The notes beneath the pieces were generated by a model. It was not told where the DNA came from. It worked only from the letters and a program-made list of their open reading frames with translations, and ran no database searches. Below are positions 33,603-41,379 of a DNA stretch of 64,000 nucleotides, one piece after another. The DNA is from Gaiellasilicea sp963707575 (GTDB lineage: Bacteria > Actinomycetota > Thermoleophilia > Gaiellales > Gaiellaceae). Every line of letters starts with the position of its first letter. The stretch's first letter is position 1. The translations under genes and the position numbers were made by a program. The stretch covers positions 2,356,001-2,420,000 of the forward strand of contig OY970171.1 of the NCBI GenBank assembly GCA_963707575.1, given 5' to 3'.

Positions 33603-33737
33603 ATGGTGCTGGCCAACTGCCTTCCCCTCATCTCGACTATGGTCGCGGGCCTGGTCGTCGGCGTCTGGTCGTTCGTCCTCATCTTCACGCGACCGGCTGC
33701 GGCGCACGTGCACGCACCCTCAGCGGGAGGTTCGTGA
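33603..33737 (+). CDS. Single-helix small membrane protein (44 aa)
   Basis: AAAGGAG lies 8 nt before ATG 33603. The product, starting MVLANCLPLISTMVAG, has one membrane helix (about 8-29) and a His/Ala/Pro tail. Its stop overlaps the ATG of the next small gene by one base (TGATG), so they are coupled. No family is recognised. Confidence 0.6.
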   Translation: MVLANCLPLISTMVAGLVVGVWSFVLIFTRPAAAHVHAPSAGGS

Positions 33738-33946
33738 TGCGCGCGCTGAGCTCTCTCGTCGCAGTCATCTTTTTGCTGCTCGTGGCTGCCTCGCTTCTCG
33801 TCCTCGGCGGCGCGGTCATTGCCCTGCTCTTGTTCTTTCCCTTGTTCCTGCTTGCGCTGGTCGCGGTGCTTAGCGGACTCGAGGACCGCACGGTGCGCCA
33901 GTACAACCCGGCAATGGATCCCAGGAGGTGGCGTGATGGCTCGTAA
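33737..33946 (+). CDS. Small membrane protein (69 aa)
   Basis: GGGAGG precedes ATG 33737. Two hydrophobic stretches (LSSLVAVIFLLLVAASLLVL and AVIALLLFFPLFLLALVAVL) form a hairpin, followed by a polar tail ending PRRWRDGS. The tail region also encodes the ribosome site of the next small ORF. It lies upstream of NDH-2 and may be an accessory to it; this is inference from position. Confidence 0.65.
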   Translation: MRALSSLVAVIFLLLVAASLLVLGGAVIALLLFFPLFLLALVAVLSGLEDRTVRQYNPAMDPRRWRDGS

Positions 33947-34043
33947 GTGCTGGATCCCTCTGACCGTCTCAATCGGGACGTCTTCGGTGCCGCGCGGCGG
34001 TGCGGCACGCTCGCGTCGCACGACGAACCTGCATCGGAGATAG
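33936..34043 (+). CDS. Candidate 35-aa leader ORF ending just before the ndh start
   Basis: AGGAGGTG is 5 nt upstream of ATG 33936, the best ribosome site in the cluster. The ORF reads MARKCWIPLTVSIGTSSV and ends in a TAG at 34041-34043, five bases before the TTG proposed for NDH-2. The composition is unremarkable, but the placement suggests translational coupling or a leader peptide. Confidence 0.4.
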   Translation: MARKCWIPLTVSIGTSSVPRGGAARSRRTTNLHRR

Positions 34044-34048
34044 GCACG

Positions 34049-35416
34049 TTGTCGACCGCTGGGTCCCGGAAACACCACGTCGTCGTCGTGGGCGGCGGGT
34101 TCGGCGGGCTGCGGGCAGTGGCGAAGCTGCGGCGAGCACCCGTGGAGATCACCCTCGTCGATCGCCGCAACTTTCATCTCTTCCAGCCGCTCACCTACCA
34201 GGTCGCAACAGGAGCGCTTTCGGCAGGCGAGATCGCCTATCCACTCCGCGCGATGTTCAAGCGAAACCGCAACGTGCGCGTGCTGCTGGCCGAAGTGGCG
34301 GACTTCGACCTGGAGGCGCGTGAGTTGCACCTACGGTCCGCGTCGGCCCTCCCGGCACCGGAACGCGTCGGGTACGACACGCTGATCGTCGCCGGCGGCT
34401 CGCACTACTCGTACTTCGGCCGTGAGGAATGGCGGATGCACGCGGGAGAGGTCAAGTCGCTCGAAAGCGCACTCGCCGTCCGCAGCCGCCTTCTCGCGGC
34501 GTTCGAGGCAGCCGAGGTGGAACGGAGCGCAGATGCGCGCGGCGTATGGCTCACCTTCGTCGTCGTCGGCGCCGGTCCGACGGGCGTCGAGATGGCGGGC
34601 CAGATAGCCGAGCTCGCTCGGGACACGCTCCGCCGTGACTTCCGCGCGGCGGATCCTCGCCGCGCCCGGGTTCTGCTCGTCGAAGCAGCCGATCGCGTAT
34701 TGACGGGCTTCCCACACGCGCTGTCGGCGAAGGCCGAGCGATCGCTTCAGCGCCTCGGCGTAACCGTCCTCACAGGCCGCACCGTGATCGGGATCGACGC
34801 TGCCGGCGTGACGCTCTCGACCCGAGGCGGTAGCTCGGAGAGGATCCGCAGCCGCGCAGTCGTCTGGGCAGCCGGCGTCACTGCGTCCCGCCTCGCCGGC
34901 AGGCTCGCCGAGCTGACCGGAGCCGAGCGCGACCGCGCCGGGCGCATCACCGTCGAACCCGATCTCACGCTCCCGGGTCACCCGGAGGTGTTCGCGCTTG
35001 GCGACATGGTTCGCGTCCGCGAGCCGACCGGCGAGCCCGTCGCGCTGCCCGGTCTCGCACCCGTCGCGATGCAGCAAGGGCGATACGCGGGCAGTGTCGT
35101 CCGCGCGCGACTTCGAGGCCGCGAGCACCCCGCCTTCCGCTACCGCGACAAAGGCAACTTGGCCACGATCGGCCGAGCCGCCGCAGTCGCCGACATCAAA
35201 GGCGTCCGCCTCAGCGGCTTTCCCGCCTGGGCAACCTGGCTTGTCGTCCACCTCTGGTACCTGATCGGGTTTCAGAATCGGCTACTCGTCCTCATCCGCT
35301 GGTCATTCAGCTTCGCAACGCGCGGTCGCGGCGCCCGACTCATCACAGACGCTTTGACAACGAGCAGCGCGACTGCGGAGGAGCCCACTCGATCAGCACC
35401 ACCGCACGTCGCATGA
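34049..35416 (+). CDS. ndh: Type II NADH dehydrogenase (NDH-2)
   Basis: Single-subunit NADH:quinone oxidoreductase of about 455 aa. HHVVVVGGGFGGLRA near the N-terminus binds FAD. FQPLTYQVATGAL is the NDH-2 signature. FVVVGAGPTGVEMAGQIAEL binds NADH, and GLAPVAMQQGRYAG with FALGDM is the C-terminal FAD motif. The end has the amphipathic membrane-binding helices (HLWYLIGFQNRLLVLIRW). TTG 34049 gives LSTAGSRKHH, the family's usual N-terminus, and follows an AGG; GTG 33947 would add 34 non-conserved residues. It feeds the membrane quinone pool. Confidence 0.9.
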   Translation: MSTAGSRKHHVVVVGGGFGGLRAVAKLRRAPVEITLVDRRNFHLFQPLTYQVATGALSAGEIAYPLRAMFKRNRNVRVLLAEVADFDLEARELHLRSASALPAPERVGYDTLIVAGGSHYSYFGREEWRMHAGEVKSLESALAVRSRLLAAFEAAEVERSADARGVWLTFVVVGAGPTGVEMAGQIAELARDTLRRDFRAADPRRARVLLVEAADRVLTGFPHALSAKAERSLQRLGVTVLTGRTVIGIDAAGVTLSTRGGSSERIRSRAVVWAAGVTASRLAGRLAELTGAERDRAGRITVEPDLTLPGHPEVFALGDMVRVREPTGEPVALPGLAPVAMQQGRYAGSVVRARLRGREHPAFRYRDKGNLATIGRAAAVADIKGVRLSGFPAWATWLVVHLWYLIGFQNRLLVLIRWSFSFATRGRGARLITDALTTSSATAEEPTRSAPPHVA

Positions 35417-35487
35417 TTCGCACGGCACGTAGTCGTCGCACTCGTCTTCGTCCGCGGCCGAGACCTCAGCCCCAGAAGGCCCACGTC

Positions 35488-36135
35488 ATGGACACCGCAC
35501 TGGCAGACCGACAGTCCGCCGGCTCCCAGGTCGATCCGCAAGCCGCAGAGCAGGTCGGAAGCGCGTCCGTCTCGGCTCGGACCTCGCGGTCGTTCGCGTG
35601 GGCTGGATACGCGGCGTGCGGCTGGGCGATTGCGTACGCGGTTGGTGTCCGTGGCTATCACGGACTCGGCGGGACGCTCGGCGTTCCGGGGACGTTCGAG
35701 GATCCCGCGCGCTTGCGTGCGGCGAGCCTCGTGGCCGGAGCCGGGCTCTTCCTGGCCGGCCTGGGCACCCTTGCGCTGGTCCGACCGTGGGGTCTGAGGC
35801 TTCCGCGTTGGCTGGTGATCACGCCTGCGCTGGCGGGAGCCGTGGTTGCTTTGTCCCACGCACTGACGGCGTACGTCACGAAGACGTTGCATCTCTTCGG
35901 TGTGATCGAGATCGAGTTTCGCGGCTGGGTGCGGCCCGACGAAAGGTCGCTGATTCTTTGGGACATGCTCTTCTACGAGCCCTGGTTCCTCGGCCTCGGG
36001 GTGCTCGTCACGCTCGCGGTGCTCCACCACTACGGCCGGACAGGCGGAACTCATCGAGGGCAGCGATGGCTCGCGGTCCTGTGCGGGGCTACGAGCATGG
36101 CGTGGACAGCGGTCGCCTGCGTCCAATTCATCTAG
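35488..36135 (+). CDS. DUF3995-like four-helix membrane protein
   Basis: AGAAGG 9 nt upstream supports ATG 35488 (MDTALADRQSAG). An alternative ATG at 35413 overlaps the NDH-2 stop (ATGA) but adds an Arg/Pro-rich leader. Four hydrophobic helices start at YAACGWAIAYAVGVRGYHGLGG. The first helix followed by an H-x-L-G-G loop, then LILWDMLFYEPWFLGLG, matches the DUF3995 pattern as remembered. Function unknown. Co-transcribed with ndh. Confidence 0.75.
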   Translation: MDTALADRQSAGSQVDPQAAEQVGSASVSARTSRSFAWAGYAACGWAIAYAVGVRGYHGLGGTLGVPGTFEDPARLRAASLVAGAGLFLAGLGTLALVRPWGLRLPRWLVITPALAGAVVALSHALTAYVTKTLHLFGVIEIEFRGWVRPDERSLILWDMLFYEPWFLGLGVLVTLAVLHHYGRTGGTHRGQRWLAVLCGATSMAWTAVACVQFI

Positions 36136-36138
36136 CGG

Positions 36139-36178
36139 GAGGCGCGCGCGTGTCTCATGATCAATGGGCGCGCGCCTC
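36139..36178 (+). terminator. 11-bp GC-rich hairpin terminator
   Basis: GAGGCGCGCGC (36139-36149) pairs with GCGCGCGCCTC (36168-36178) around 18 nt, beginning 3 nt after the stop at 36135. The remaining bases to 36435 show no convincing gene. Confidence 0.65.
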
Positions 36179-36435
36179 GTCTGATGCGCCAGGCTCGCGC
36201 CAGCGCGCCGCGGGGGGTTACCCCCTCCAGTGAAGAGGCGCTTGGGAGCATCAACCGTGGGGCATTCGGGGACCCGCCCCACCCTGGTCACACGTCTTAC
36301 GTCTTTCCGTGACCATGCAGAACCGCCGCCGCCGCGTCTCATGCGGAACTGTGACTAGATGGCGCTGGGAGGGTCAGGCGACAGCACGCTGGCCCAGGCT
36401 GCGGTGTCTGCTTTGAAACCGAGTCGTCAGTTGTG

Positions 36436-36765
36436 TCAGCTGGGTGCTCGTACCAGCTCAAGTACATCCGCCGGGTATGTGCTGCCGCGGAGGCAGGTGG
36501 GTGCATTGCTCTGCTGGAAGGTGAAGTAGATCGTCAGGAGCGTCTCGGGAGGGCGATTTGCCCACTCCTTGATCAGAAGCTCGTGGGCGTCGCCGAACTC
36601 GTCGATGATCTCGCCAGCGTCACCACCGAGCGCCTCTCGAAGCAGCGAGAGCGGCACAGCGGTTCCAACCAGGTAGTCGCGAAGTTCTGCTCTCGCTACA
36701 TCACCCGTGCTCAGCTCGACGACATGAACGCGCAGAGTTCCTCGCACCGCGAGCGACTCGCCCAT
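36436..36765 (-). CDS. Hypothetical protein (109 aa)
   Basis: MGESLAVRGTLRVHVVELST through LELVRAPS; the balanced composition, with many acidic and few Arg residues, speaks against a shadow frame. CACGAT lies 6 nt before the ATG, one base off the leaderless -10 pattern. Features are an alpha/beta-like start, REALGGDAGEIIDEFGDAHE in the middle and TIYFTFQQSNAPTCLRGSTY at the end. No family recognised. Flanked by two strong hairpins. The region 36766-36966 has no supported gene. Confidence 0.5.
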   Translation of the reverse strand: MGESLAVRGTLRVHVVELSTGDVARAELRDYLVGTAVPLSLLREALGGDAGEIIDEFGDAHELLIKEWANRPPETLLTIYFTFQQSNAPTCLRGSTYPADVLELVRAPS

Positions 36766-36966
36766 CGCACGATCGTGTCATGGCCTGCTGTCAGGGGACA
36801 TTCCCGAACGCTGGCCCAGCTCAGCGCGCCTTCACTCCGTGGTGGTGGCGACCTCCTGAAAGTGCAAGAGCTCGAACTCGACGTTCGCTTCGGTCGTCGC
36901 TGTGCTGGTGGTGGTGCTGCCGGCGAGGCTACTGCGGAAGCTACGGGCACCGTGGATTCGAAAGGT

Positions 36967-36999
36967 GGCACGGGGGCTAGATGGTCTAGCCCCCGTGCC
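36967..36999. terminator. 15-bp perfect hairpin terminator
   Basis: GGCACGGGGGCTAGA (36967-36981), TGG loop, TCTAGCCCCCGTGCC (36985-36999). It lies 5 nt beyond the stop of the minus-strand gene at 37005. Confidence 0.8.
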
Positions 37000-37004
37000 G
37001 TCCG

Positions 37005-37481
37005 CTAGCTGCTGTGCCCGTGCTGTTGCTGGTCGCGACCCCATGGGAGGTCGAGGTGCTCGCGGGGGTCGTCGGCGTGCGAGCGCGTGCCCGACTTGGC
37101 GATCCCGCGGCTGACCATGTAGCCCACCGTGATCCCCGTGATCAGGATCCAGGCGCGCCAGGCGCCGAACGCGTCGGAGGCGGCGGCTGTAATTGCGATG
37201 CCGGCGATGGCCAGCACCGATCCGACGAACTCGCTCGTCAGGAAGAACGGTTTCGTCTCGATCGGATAGACCCTCCGCGGCCGCATCACCCACTGCTGCT
37301 GATAGCTGTAGGGCGACATCTGCTGGCCGCCATACCCCGGCTGCCCGCCATACCCGGGCATCTGCTGGGGAGCCCCGTGCTGCGGCTGCGGAGCGCCGCC
37401 GTAGGTCGCGGTCTTTCCTGCAGGATCGCGGCTGAGCGCCGTGTCCAGAGAGCTGTCGCGGCCGTCATCGTAGTTGGACAT
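37005..37481 (-). CDS. Membrane protein with Gly/Gln/Tyr-rich N-terminus (158 aa)
   Basis: GGAGG precedes ATG 37481. Residues about 25-70 are a disordered GGQPGYGGQQM-type region. Two membrane helices follow (SEFVGSVLAIAGIAITAA and AWILITGITVGYMVS). The C-terminus is charged (HADDPREHLDLPWGRD). The layout is common among uncharacterised actinobacterial membrane proteins. No enzymatic motif. Confidence 0.75.
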   Translation of the reverse strand: MSNYDDGRDSSLDTALSRDPAGKTATYGGAPQPQHGAPQQMPGYGGQPGYGGQQMSPYSYQQQWVMRPRRVYPIETKPFFLTSEFVGSVLAIAGIAITAAASDAFGAWRAWILITGITVGYMVSRGIAKSGTRSHADDPREHLDLPWGRDQQQHGHSS

Positions 37482-37690
37482 GTGACCCCCTCCTCGCTTG
37501 ACGAAGTGACCTGAAAAAGCATCAGAAGATTCCTCGCGGAAGGGCGGTCTAAACCCGCCGAAGCCACGCGGCCCCGCTGGGTTTTGAAAGGTGCGGACAC
37601 AGTCGATAATCCGATCCGCCGGGCTCGCCAATCGCGCTCGGAACAAGGTTCGAAGTAGTGATCAACGACGTCCAAAAGGAGGTTGCCGCC

Positions 37691-37966
37691 ATGTTGTACG
37701 TTCGGATCTCGTCCCCAACCGCCGCAGCAGCCTTCGTCCTCGTCGATCTGCTCGGCGAACGAGGCGTCACCGCGAGGCCGGAGGCAGACGGAACGTGGGA
37801 GGTGGCGATGGCCCTGGACGGGTCGGGGCAAGAGACGCTTTCCATCGTCCTCTCGGCGGCGCGCGACTGGCTCCACACCTGCGGGCTCTCGGAGACTCGC
37901 GTCCAGGTTGGTGCCCAGACTCACTCACTTGCAGCCGAGAGTCCCGCAGCGACCGCGGCGACGTAG
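37691..37966 (+). CDS. Small conserved hypothetical protein (91 aa)
   Basis: AAAGGAGG 8 nt upstream selects ATG 37691 over the in-frame GTG at 37658. MLYVRISSPTAAAAFVLVDL and GTWEVAMALDGSGQETLSIV suggest an alpha/beta (ferredoxin-like) fold of about 75 residues, with a C-terminal Ala/Thr tail. No family is recognised. It ends 30 nt before a strong terminator. Confidence 0.65.
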   Translation: MLYVRISSPTAAAAFVLVDLLGERGVTARPEADGTWEVAMALDGSGQETLSIVLSAARDWLHTCGLSETRVQVGAQTHSLAAESPAATAAT

Positions 37967-37995
37967 TTGCTCCGGCAGGGGGTGATCTCAGCACG

Positions 37996-38026
37996 AGAAC
38001 GGGCCGCCCGCCGGGCGGCCCGTTCT
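37996..38026. terminator. 14-bp intrinsic terminator, bidirectional
   Basis: AGAACGGGCCGCCC (37996-38009), GCC loop, GGGCGGCCCGTTCT (38013-38026), with pyrimidine-rich bases after it, between convergent genes at 37966 and 38042. The strongest terminator in the window. Confidence 0.88.
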
Positions 38027-38041
38027 TCGGAGCGTGTGACC

Positions 38042-38551
38042 CTACGCGCGCGTCTGCTGCTTCGCGCCTTCCTGTGCCAGCCGCTTGCCGATCGTCTGCA
38101 GCTTCTCCAGGGCGACCTTCTCCTGCTCAAGGTTCTGGGTCAGCAACTCGACCACCTCGGTCTCGCCCATCGCCTCGGCCATCGCCACAAGCCCTTCGTA
38201 GGCGGCGATCTCGTAGTGCTCAGTGCGCGAGCCCGCTCCGGTCAGGAACGAGTCGAGCACATCCTGCGACGGCGACTCCTTGGAGACGAAGTCGTCGTGC
38301 TCCTTCTTGATCCCATCGATCCCGGGACACTGCTCAGCCTTCGGCTCCTCGCCAAGCTGCTTGAAAGCCTGCTCGATGTTCTTCACGTGCTGGCGCGTTT
38401 CTTCCAGATGCTCTTCGAAGCCGAGCGCCAACTCCTCGTCCGACGCCTCGTCCGCCAACTTCGGCAGCGCCTTCACCAGCACGTTTTCGGCGTAGAGCAC
38501 GTCACCGAGTTCGTGCAGGAAGAGCTCGCGCGGATCACTCATACCAGCCAT
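38042..38551 (-). CDS. Ferritin-like DUF892 (YciE/YciF family) protein
   Basis: 169 aa with AAGGGGG before ATG 38551. RELFLHELGDVLYAENVLVK opens helix 1 with the family's D-x2-Y-A-E. EEHLEETRQHVKNIEQAF carries the E-x2-H ligands, HYEIAAYEGLVAMAEAMG gives helix 3, and LLTQNLEQEKVALEKL gives helix 4 with its Glu. YciE/YciF proteins are dimeric diiron four-helix bundles induced by osmotic or oxidative stress. It ends at a shared terminator. Confidence 0.9.
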   Translation of the reverse strand: MAGMSDPRELFLHELGDVLYAENVLVKALPKLADEASDEELALGFEEHLEETRQHVKNIEQAFKQLGEEPKAEQCPGIDGIKKEHDDFVSKESPSQDVLDSFLTGAGSRTEHYEIAAYEGLVAMAEAMGETEVVELLTQNLEQEKVALEKLQTIGKRLAQEGAKQQTRA

Positions 38552-38644
38552 GCAGACCCCCTTCTCGTGTTGCTAGACAAGTCTTTTTTGCCCGATCGGA
38601 TCCGGCACAAACGGCTCATGGCCAGATGTCTATGCGGAAAAGAG

Positions 38645-38731
38645 CGGCGGGGGTGGGATTTGAACCCACGGGACGCTTGCACGCCCAACGGTTTTCAAGA
38701 CCGCCCCGTTCGACCGCTCCGGCACCCCGCC
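38645..38731 (-). tRNA. tRNA-Ser (anticodon TGA)
   Basis: 87 nt. The acceptor stem GGCGGGG/CCCCGCC is perfect, with discriminator G. The anticodon loop reads CTTGAAA, and a long class II variable arm follows. The T arm is GTGGGTTCAAATCCCAC. CCA is not encoded. It lies 0.6 kb from serS, whose enzyme charges it. Confidence 0.93.
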
Positions 38732-38759
38732 GGAGAGCGAGTGTAGTCGTGGCCGGGCG

Positions 38760-38765
38760 TAAGCT
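38760..38765 (+). promoter_or_regulatory. -10 box TAAGCT of a leaderless promoter
   Basis: TAAGCT, 6 nt, then ATG 38772; no ribosome site. Confidence 0.5.
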
Positions 38766-38771
38766 TCCGGC

Positions 38772-39359
38772 ATGGAGGAAGGGCGCCTGACGCGGGAGGA
38801 GCTGGTGAGGCTCGGGCTGGCGCTCCCGCTCGCCGTGGCTGTCGCCGGCACGGAGACGACCCTGGCCGCGACGCCGGCCTGTGCCGACGACGACGAGCCG
38901 ACGGTCGAGCAGACCGAGGGGCCGTACTTCACGCCCCGCTCGCCGCGACGCCGCGTCCTGCGTACGTCCGGCATGAGGGGAACGCCCTTCCTGCTGACAG
39001 GGAGGGTGCTGACGACTCGCTGCCGGCCGATCGCGAACGCGCAGCTGGACTTCTGGCAGGCCGACGCGAACGGCGTCTACGACAACCGCGGCTACCGCCT
39101 ACGCGGCCACCAGCGTACGGATGCGCAGGGGCGCTATCGGCTCGAGACGGTCGTGCCGGGCCTCTATCCCGGCCGCACTCGCCACATCCACGTGAAGGCA
39201 CAGGCGCCTCGCCGGCCCGAGCTCACGACCCAGCTCTACTTCCGTGGCGAGCGCGGGAACGCTTCCGACGGCATCTTCGTGCCGGAGCTGCTCGTCCGCA
39301 GCCTGCGCAAGGCGAACGGCCGCTGGAGCGCGAGCTTCGACTTCGTGCTGGAGGTCTAG
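38772..39359 (+). CDS. Exported intradiol ring-cleavage dioxygenase-like protein
   Basis: 195 aa. The N-terminus has a hydrophobic signal-like stretch (LGLALPLAVAVAG) after charged residues. EQTEGPYFTP is the conserved intradiol opening. VYDNRGYRLRG and GLYPGRTRHIHVKA supply the two Tyr and two His ligands of the non-haem Fe(III) site of catechol/protocatechuate 3,4-dioxygenases. Such short secreted members may act on aromatic polymers; the substrate is unknown. Its 3' end overlaps the convergent serS stop by 4 nt. Confidence 0.87.
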   Translation: MEEGRLTREELVRLGLALPLAVAVAGTETTLAATPACADDDEPTVEQTEGPYFTPRSPRRRVLRTSGMRGTPFLLTGRVLTTRCRPIANAQLDFWQADANGVYDNRGYRLRGHQRTDAQGRYRLETVVPGLYPGRTRHIHVKAQAPRRPELTTQLYFRGERGNASDGIFVPELLVRSLRKANGRWSASFDFVLEV

Positions 39360-40555
39360 GGCTCCACCCGCTCGGGGGCGCCGTACGGCTTCAGCGCGTC
39401 GGGCACGTCGCCGCCGAAGTTCTCCAGGATCGCGAGCAGCGCGCGGTCCGTGACCATCGTCCCGTTCAGCGTGTGCACGGGCTGAGGCCCGCCCTCGGCG
39501 CGGTAGCGAATCCCGAGGCGCCGGGCCTGGTAGTCGGTCGTGTTCGAGCACGACGTGACCTCGCGGTAGCGCCCCTGGGAGGGGAACCACGCCTCCAGGT
39601 CGATCTTCTTCGCCGCGGGCGCGCCGAGATCGCCGGCGGCAACGCTCACCGCCCGGTACGGCAGGCCGAGGGTGCGCAGGAACTCCTCCTCCAGCTCGAC
39701 GAGCCGGTCGTGCTCCGCCCAGGAGTCCTCCGGGCGGACGTAGACGAACATCTCCACCTTGTTGAACTGGTGCACCCGGAACATCCCGCGTGTGTCCTTG
39801 CCGGCAGCGCCGGCCTCACGGCGGAAGTTGGTGGAGAAGCCCGCGTAGCGGAGCGGCAGCTCTGACGCGTCGAGGATCTCGCCCATGTGCAGCCCCGCCA
39901 GCGCCACTTCCGACGTGCCCGTCAGATAGAGGTCGTCGTCGGCGAGCGCATAGATGTTGGAGCGCTCGGTGGGGAAGAACCCCGTGCCGACCATCGCCTC
40001 CTCGCGCACCAGCACCGGCGGCAGCACCGGGGTGAACCCGTTTGACGACAGGTGGTCGAGCGCGGCGCGGTAGAGCGCGAGCGCGAGCAGCGCGGTGTCG
40101 CCGATCAGGTAGCCGAAGCGCGAGCCGGAGAGGCGCGCGGCGCGCTCCATCTCGAAGCGACCGATCTCCGTGTGCTCGCGTGCCTCGATTCCCTCCGGCG
40201 GCTCGCCGACGCGGCGCAGCTCCTCGGCGTCCTCGTCGGAGTCTCCGTCGGGAGCGCTCTCGTGCGGCGGATTCGGCACCTGGGCCAGCGCCTCTTCGCG
40301 CGCCGCCTCCGCGGCGGCAAGCTCCTCCTCGGCTGCGCGCAGCTCCTCCTTCACGCCCTGGAGCTCCGCCAGCTCCTCGGGCGAGGGCTTGCCTTTCAGC
40401 TTCGTGCGCGAGCGGAGCTCGTCGATCCGAGGGACGAGAGCCCGCCACCGCTCGTCGGCCTCGAGCAGTGCGTCGAAGGCCTCGGCAGCGCCCTTCCGCG
40501 CCAGGGCTGCGCGATACGCCTCGGACTCGTTCCGTGCCGCTTTCAGGTCGATCAT
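39356..40555 (-). CDS. serS: Seryl-tRNA synthetase
   Basis: 399 aa class II synthetase. The N-terminal helical arm (about residues 1-110) is a coiled coil rich in E/A/R that grips the long variable arm of tRNA-Ser. LTGTSEVALAGLH begins the catalytic site. FSTNFRREAGAAGKDTRGMF is motif 2, with FRVHQFNKVEMF after it. LNGTMVTDRALLAILENFGG is motif 3. It is slightly shorter than the usual 420-430 aa. The start ATG overlaps the HAD gene stop (ATGA), with TAGACT 7 nt upstream as a possible extra promoter. Confidence 0.96.
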   Translation of the reverse strand: MIDLKAARNESEAYRAALARKGAAEAFDALLEADERWRALVPRIDELRSRTKLKGKPSPEELAELQGVKEELRAAEEELAAAEAAREEALAQVPNPPHESAPDGDSDEDAEELRRVGEPPEGIEAREHTEIGRFEMERAARLSGSRFGYLIGDTALLALALYRAALDHLSSNGFTPVLPPVLVREEAMVGTGFFPTERSNIYALADDDLYLTGTSEVALAGLHMGEILDASELPLRYAGFSTNFRREAGAAGKDTRGMFRVHQFNKVEMFVYVRPEDSWAEHDRLVELEEEFLRTLGLPYRAVSVAAGDLGAPAAKKIDLEAWFPSQGRYREVTSCSNTTDYQARRLGIRYRAEGGPQPVHTLNGTMVTDRALLAILENFGGDVPDALKPYGAPERVEP

Positions 40556-41379
40556 GGGCGTGAGTCTAGGTACGCCTCGAGCACGAGCGCGACGCCCTCC
40601 TCGTCGACGGCCGGGCAGACCCAGTCCGCGCGCGCCTTCAGCGGCTCGTCCGCGTTGTCGACCGCGATCGCATAGCCGGCGGCATCCAGCAGCTGGATGT
40701 CGTTCTCACCGTCGCCGAAGGCGACCGTGTGCGCGAGGTCGAAGCCGAGGTGCGCCGCGACGAACGCCAGCCCGCTGCCCTTGGAGACATGTGGGCTGGC
40801 GAACTCGAGGAAGTACGGCAGGGACTTGGCGATGAAGAGCCGCTCGCCGAACCGCTCCTGCAGCTTCGGCCTCAGCCGGTCGAGCGCCTCCGGCGCGTCG
40901 ACTGCGACGAGCTTCGTCGGCGGGACGTCGAGCCAGTCGAGCAGCGGACCCACCGGTGTGATGGGGATGTGCTGGAAGTCGGCGTAGGCGCGGGCGTGCT
41001 CGGTGATCTCCGCGACGTACAGCTCGTCGTCGACGTAGCAGTTGAGCCGGAACCCTTCGGCCTCGACGGCGGCGATCGTCTCGCGCGCCAGCTCGAGCGG
41101 GATCGGCTCGTGCAGGAGGAACGCGCCGGTGCGCGGGTCGACGACCGCCCCGCCCTGATAACAGACGAGCGGTTCCTCGATCCCGGCCGCCTGGGCGTAC
41201 GGAAGCGCCGAGCGGAACATGCGGCCGGTCACGATCAGGAAGGGAAGGCCCGCCGCCCGCACGGCCGCGATCGCAGCCAGGGTGCGCGGCCTCAGCACGC
41301 CGTCCTTACCGATCAGGGTGCGGTCGAGGTCGCACGCGACGGCGCCGACGTCCTGCGGGAAGTCGTCGGGGAGCGTCAG
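40552..41379 (-). CDS. HAD-superfamily Cof-type phosphatase
   Basis: ACDLDRTLIG near the N-terminus is HAD motif I (a D-x-D variant with Arg in place of Gly). FLIVTGR is motif II, KGSGLAFVAAHLG supplies the Lys, and VAFGDGENDIQLL is motif IV. The region between holds a C2B cap. No ATG, GTG or TTG lies near the expected start. A CTG at 41377-41379 overlaps the cytochrome stop as CTGA and gives LTLPDDFPQDVGAVACD, the best candidate start. Probably a sugar- or cofactor-phosphate phosphatase; substrate unknown. Confidence 0.85.
   Translation of the reverse strand: MTLPDDFPQDVGAVACDLDRTLIGKDGVLRPRTLAAIAAVRAAGLPFLIVTGRMFRSALPYAQAAGIEEPLVCYQGGAVVDPRTGAFLLHEPIPLELARETIAAVEAEGFRLNCYVDDELYVAEITEHARAYADFQHIPITPVGPLLDWLDVPPTKLVAVDAPEALDRLRPKLQERFGERLFIAKSLPYFLEFASPHVSKGSGLAFVAAHLGFDLAHTVAFGDGENDIQLLDAAGYAIAVDNADEPLKARADWVCPAVDEEGVALVLEAYLDSRP

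Noticed and set aside
36433..37008. Plus-strand frame of 191 codons opposite the hypothetical gene at 36436
   Set aside because: It crosses a 15-bp terminator hairpin and has mixed low-complexity composition; the minus-strand frame is more protein-like.
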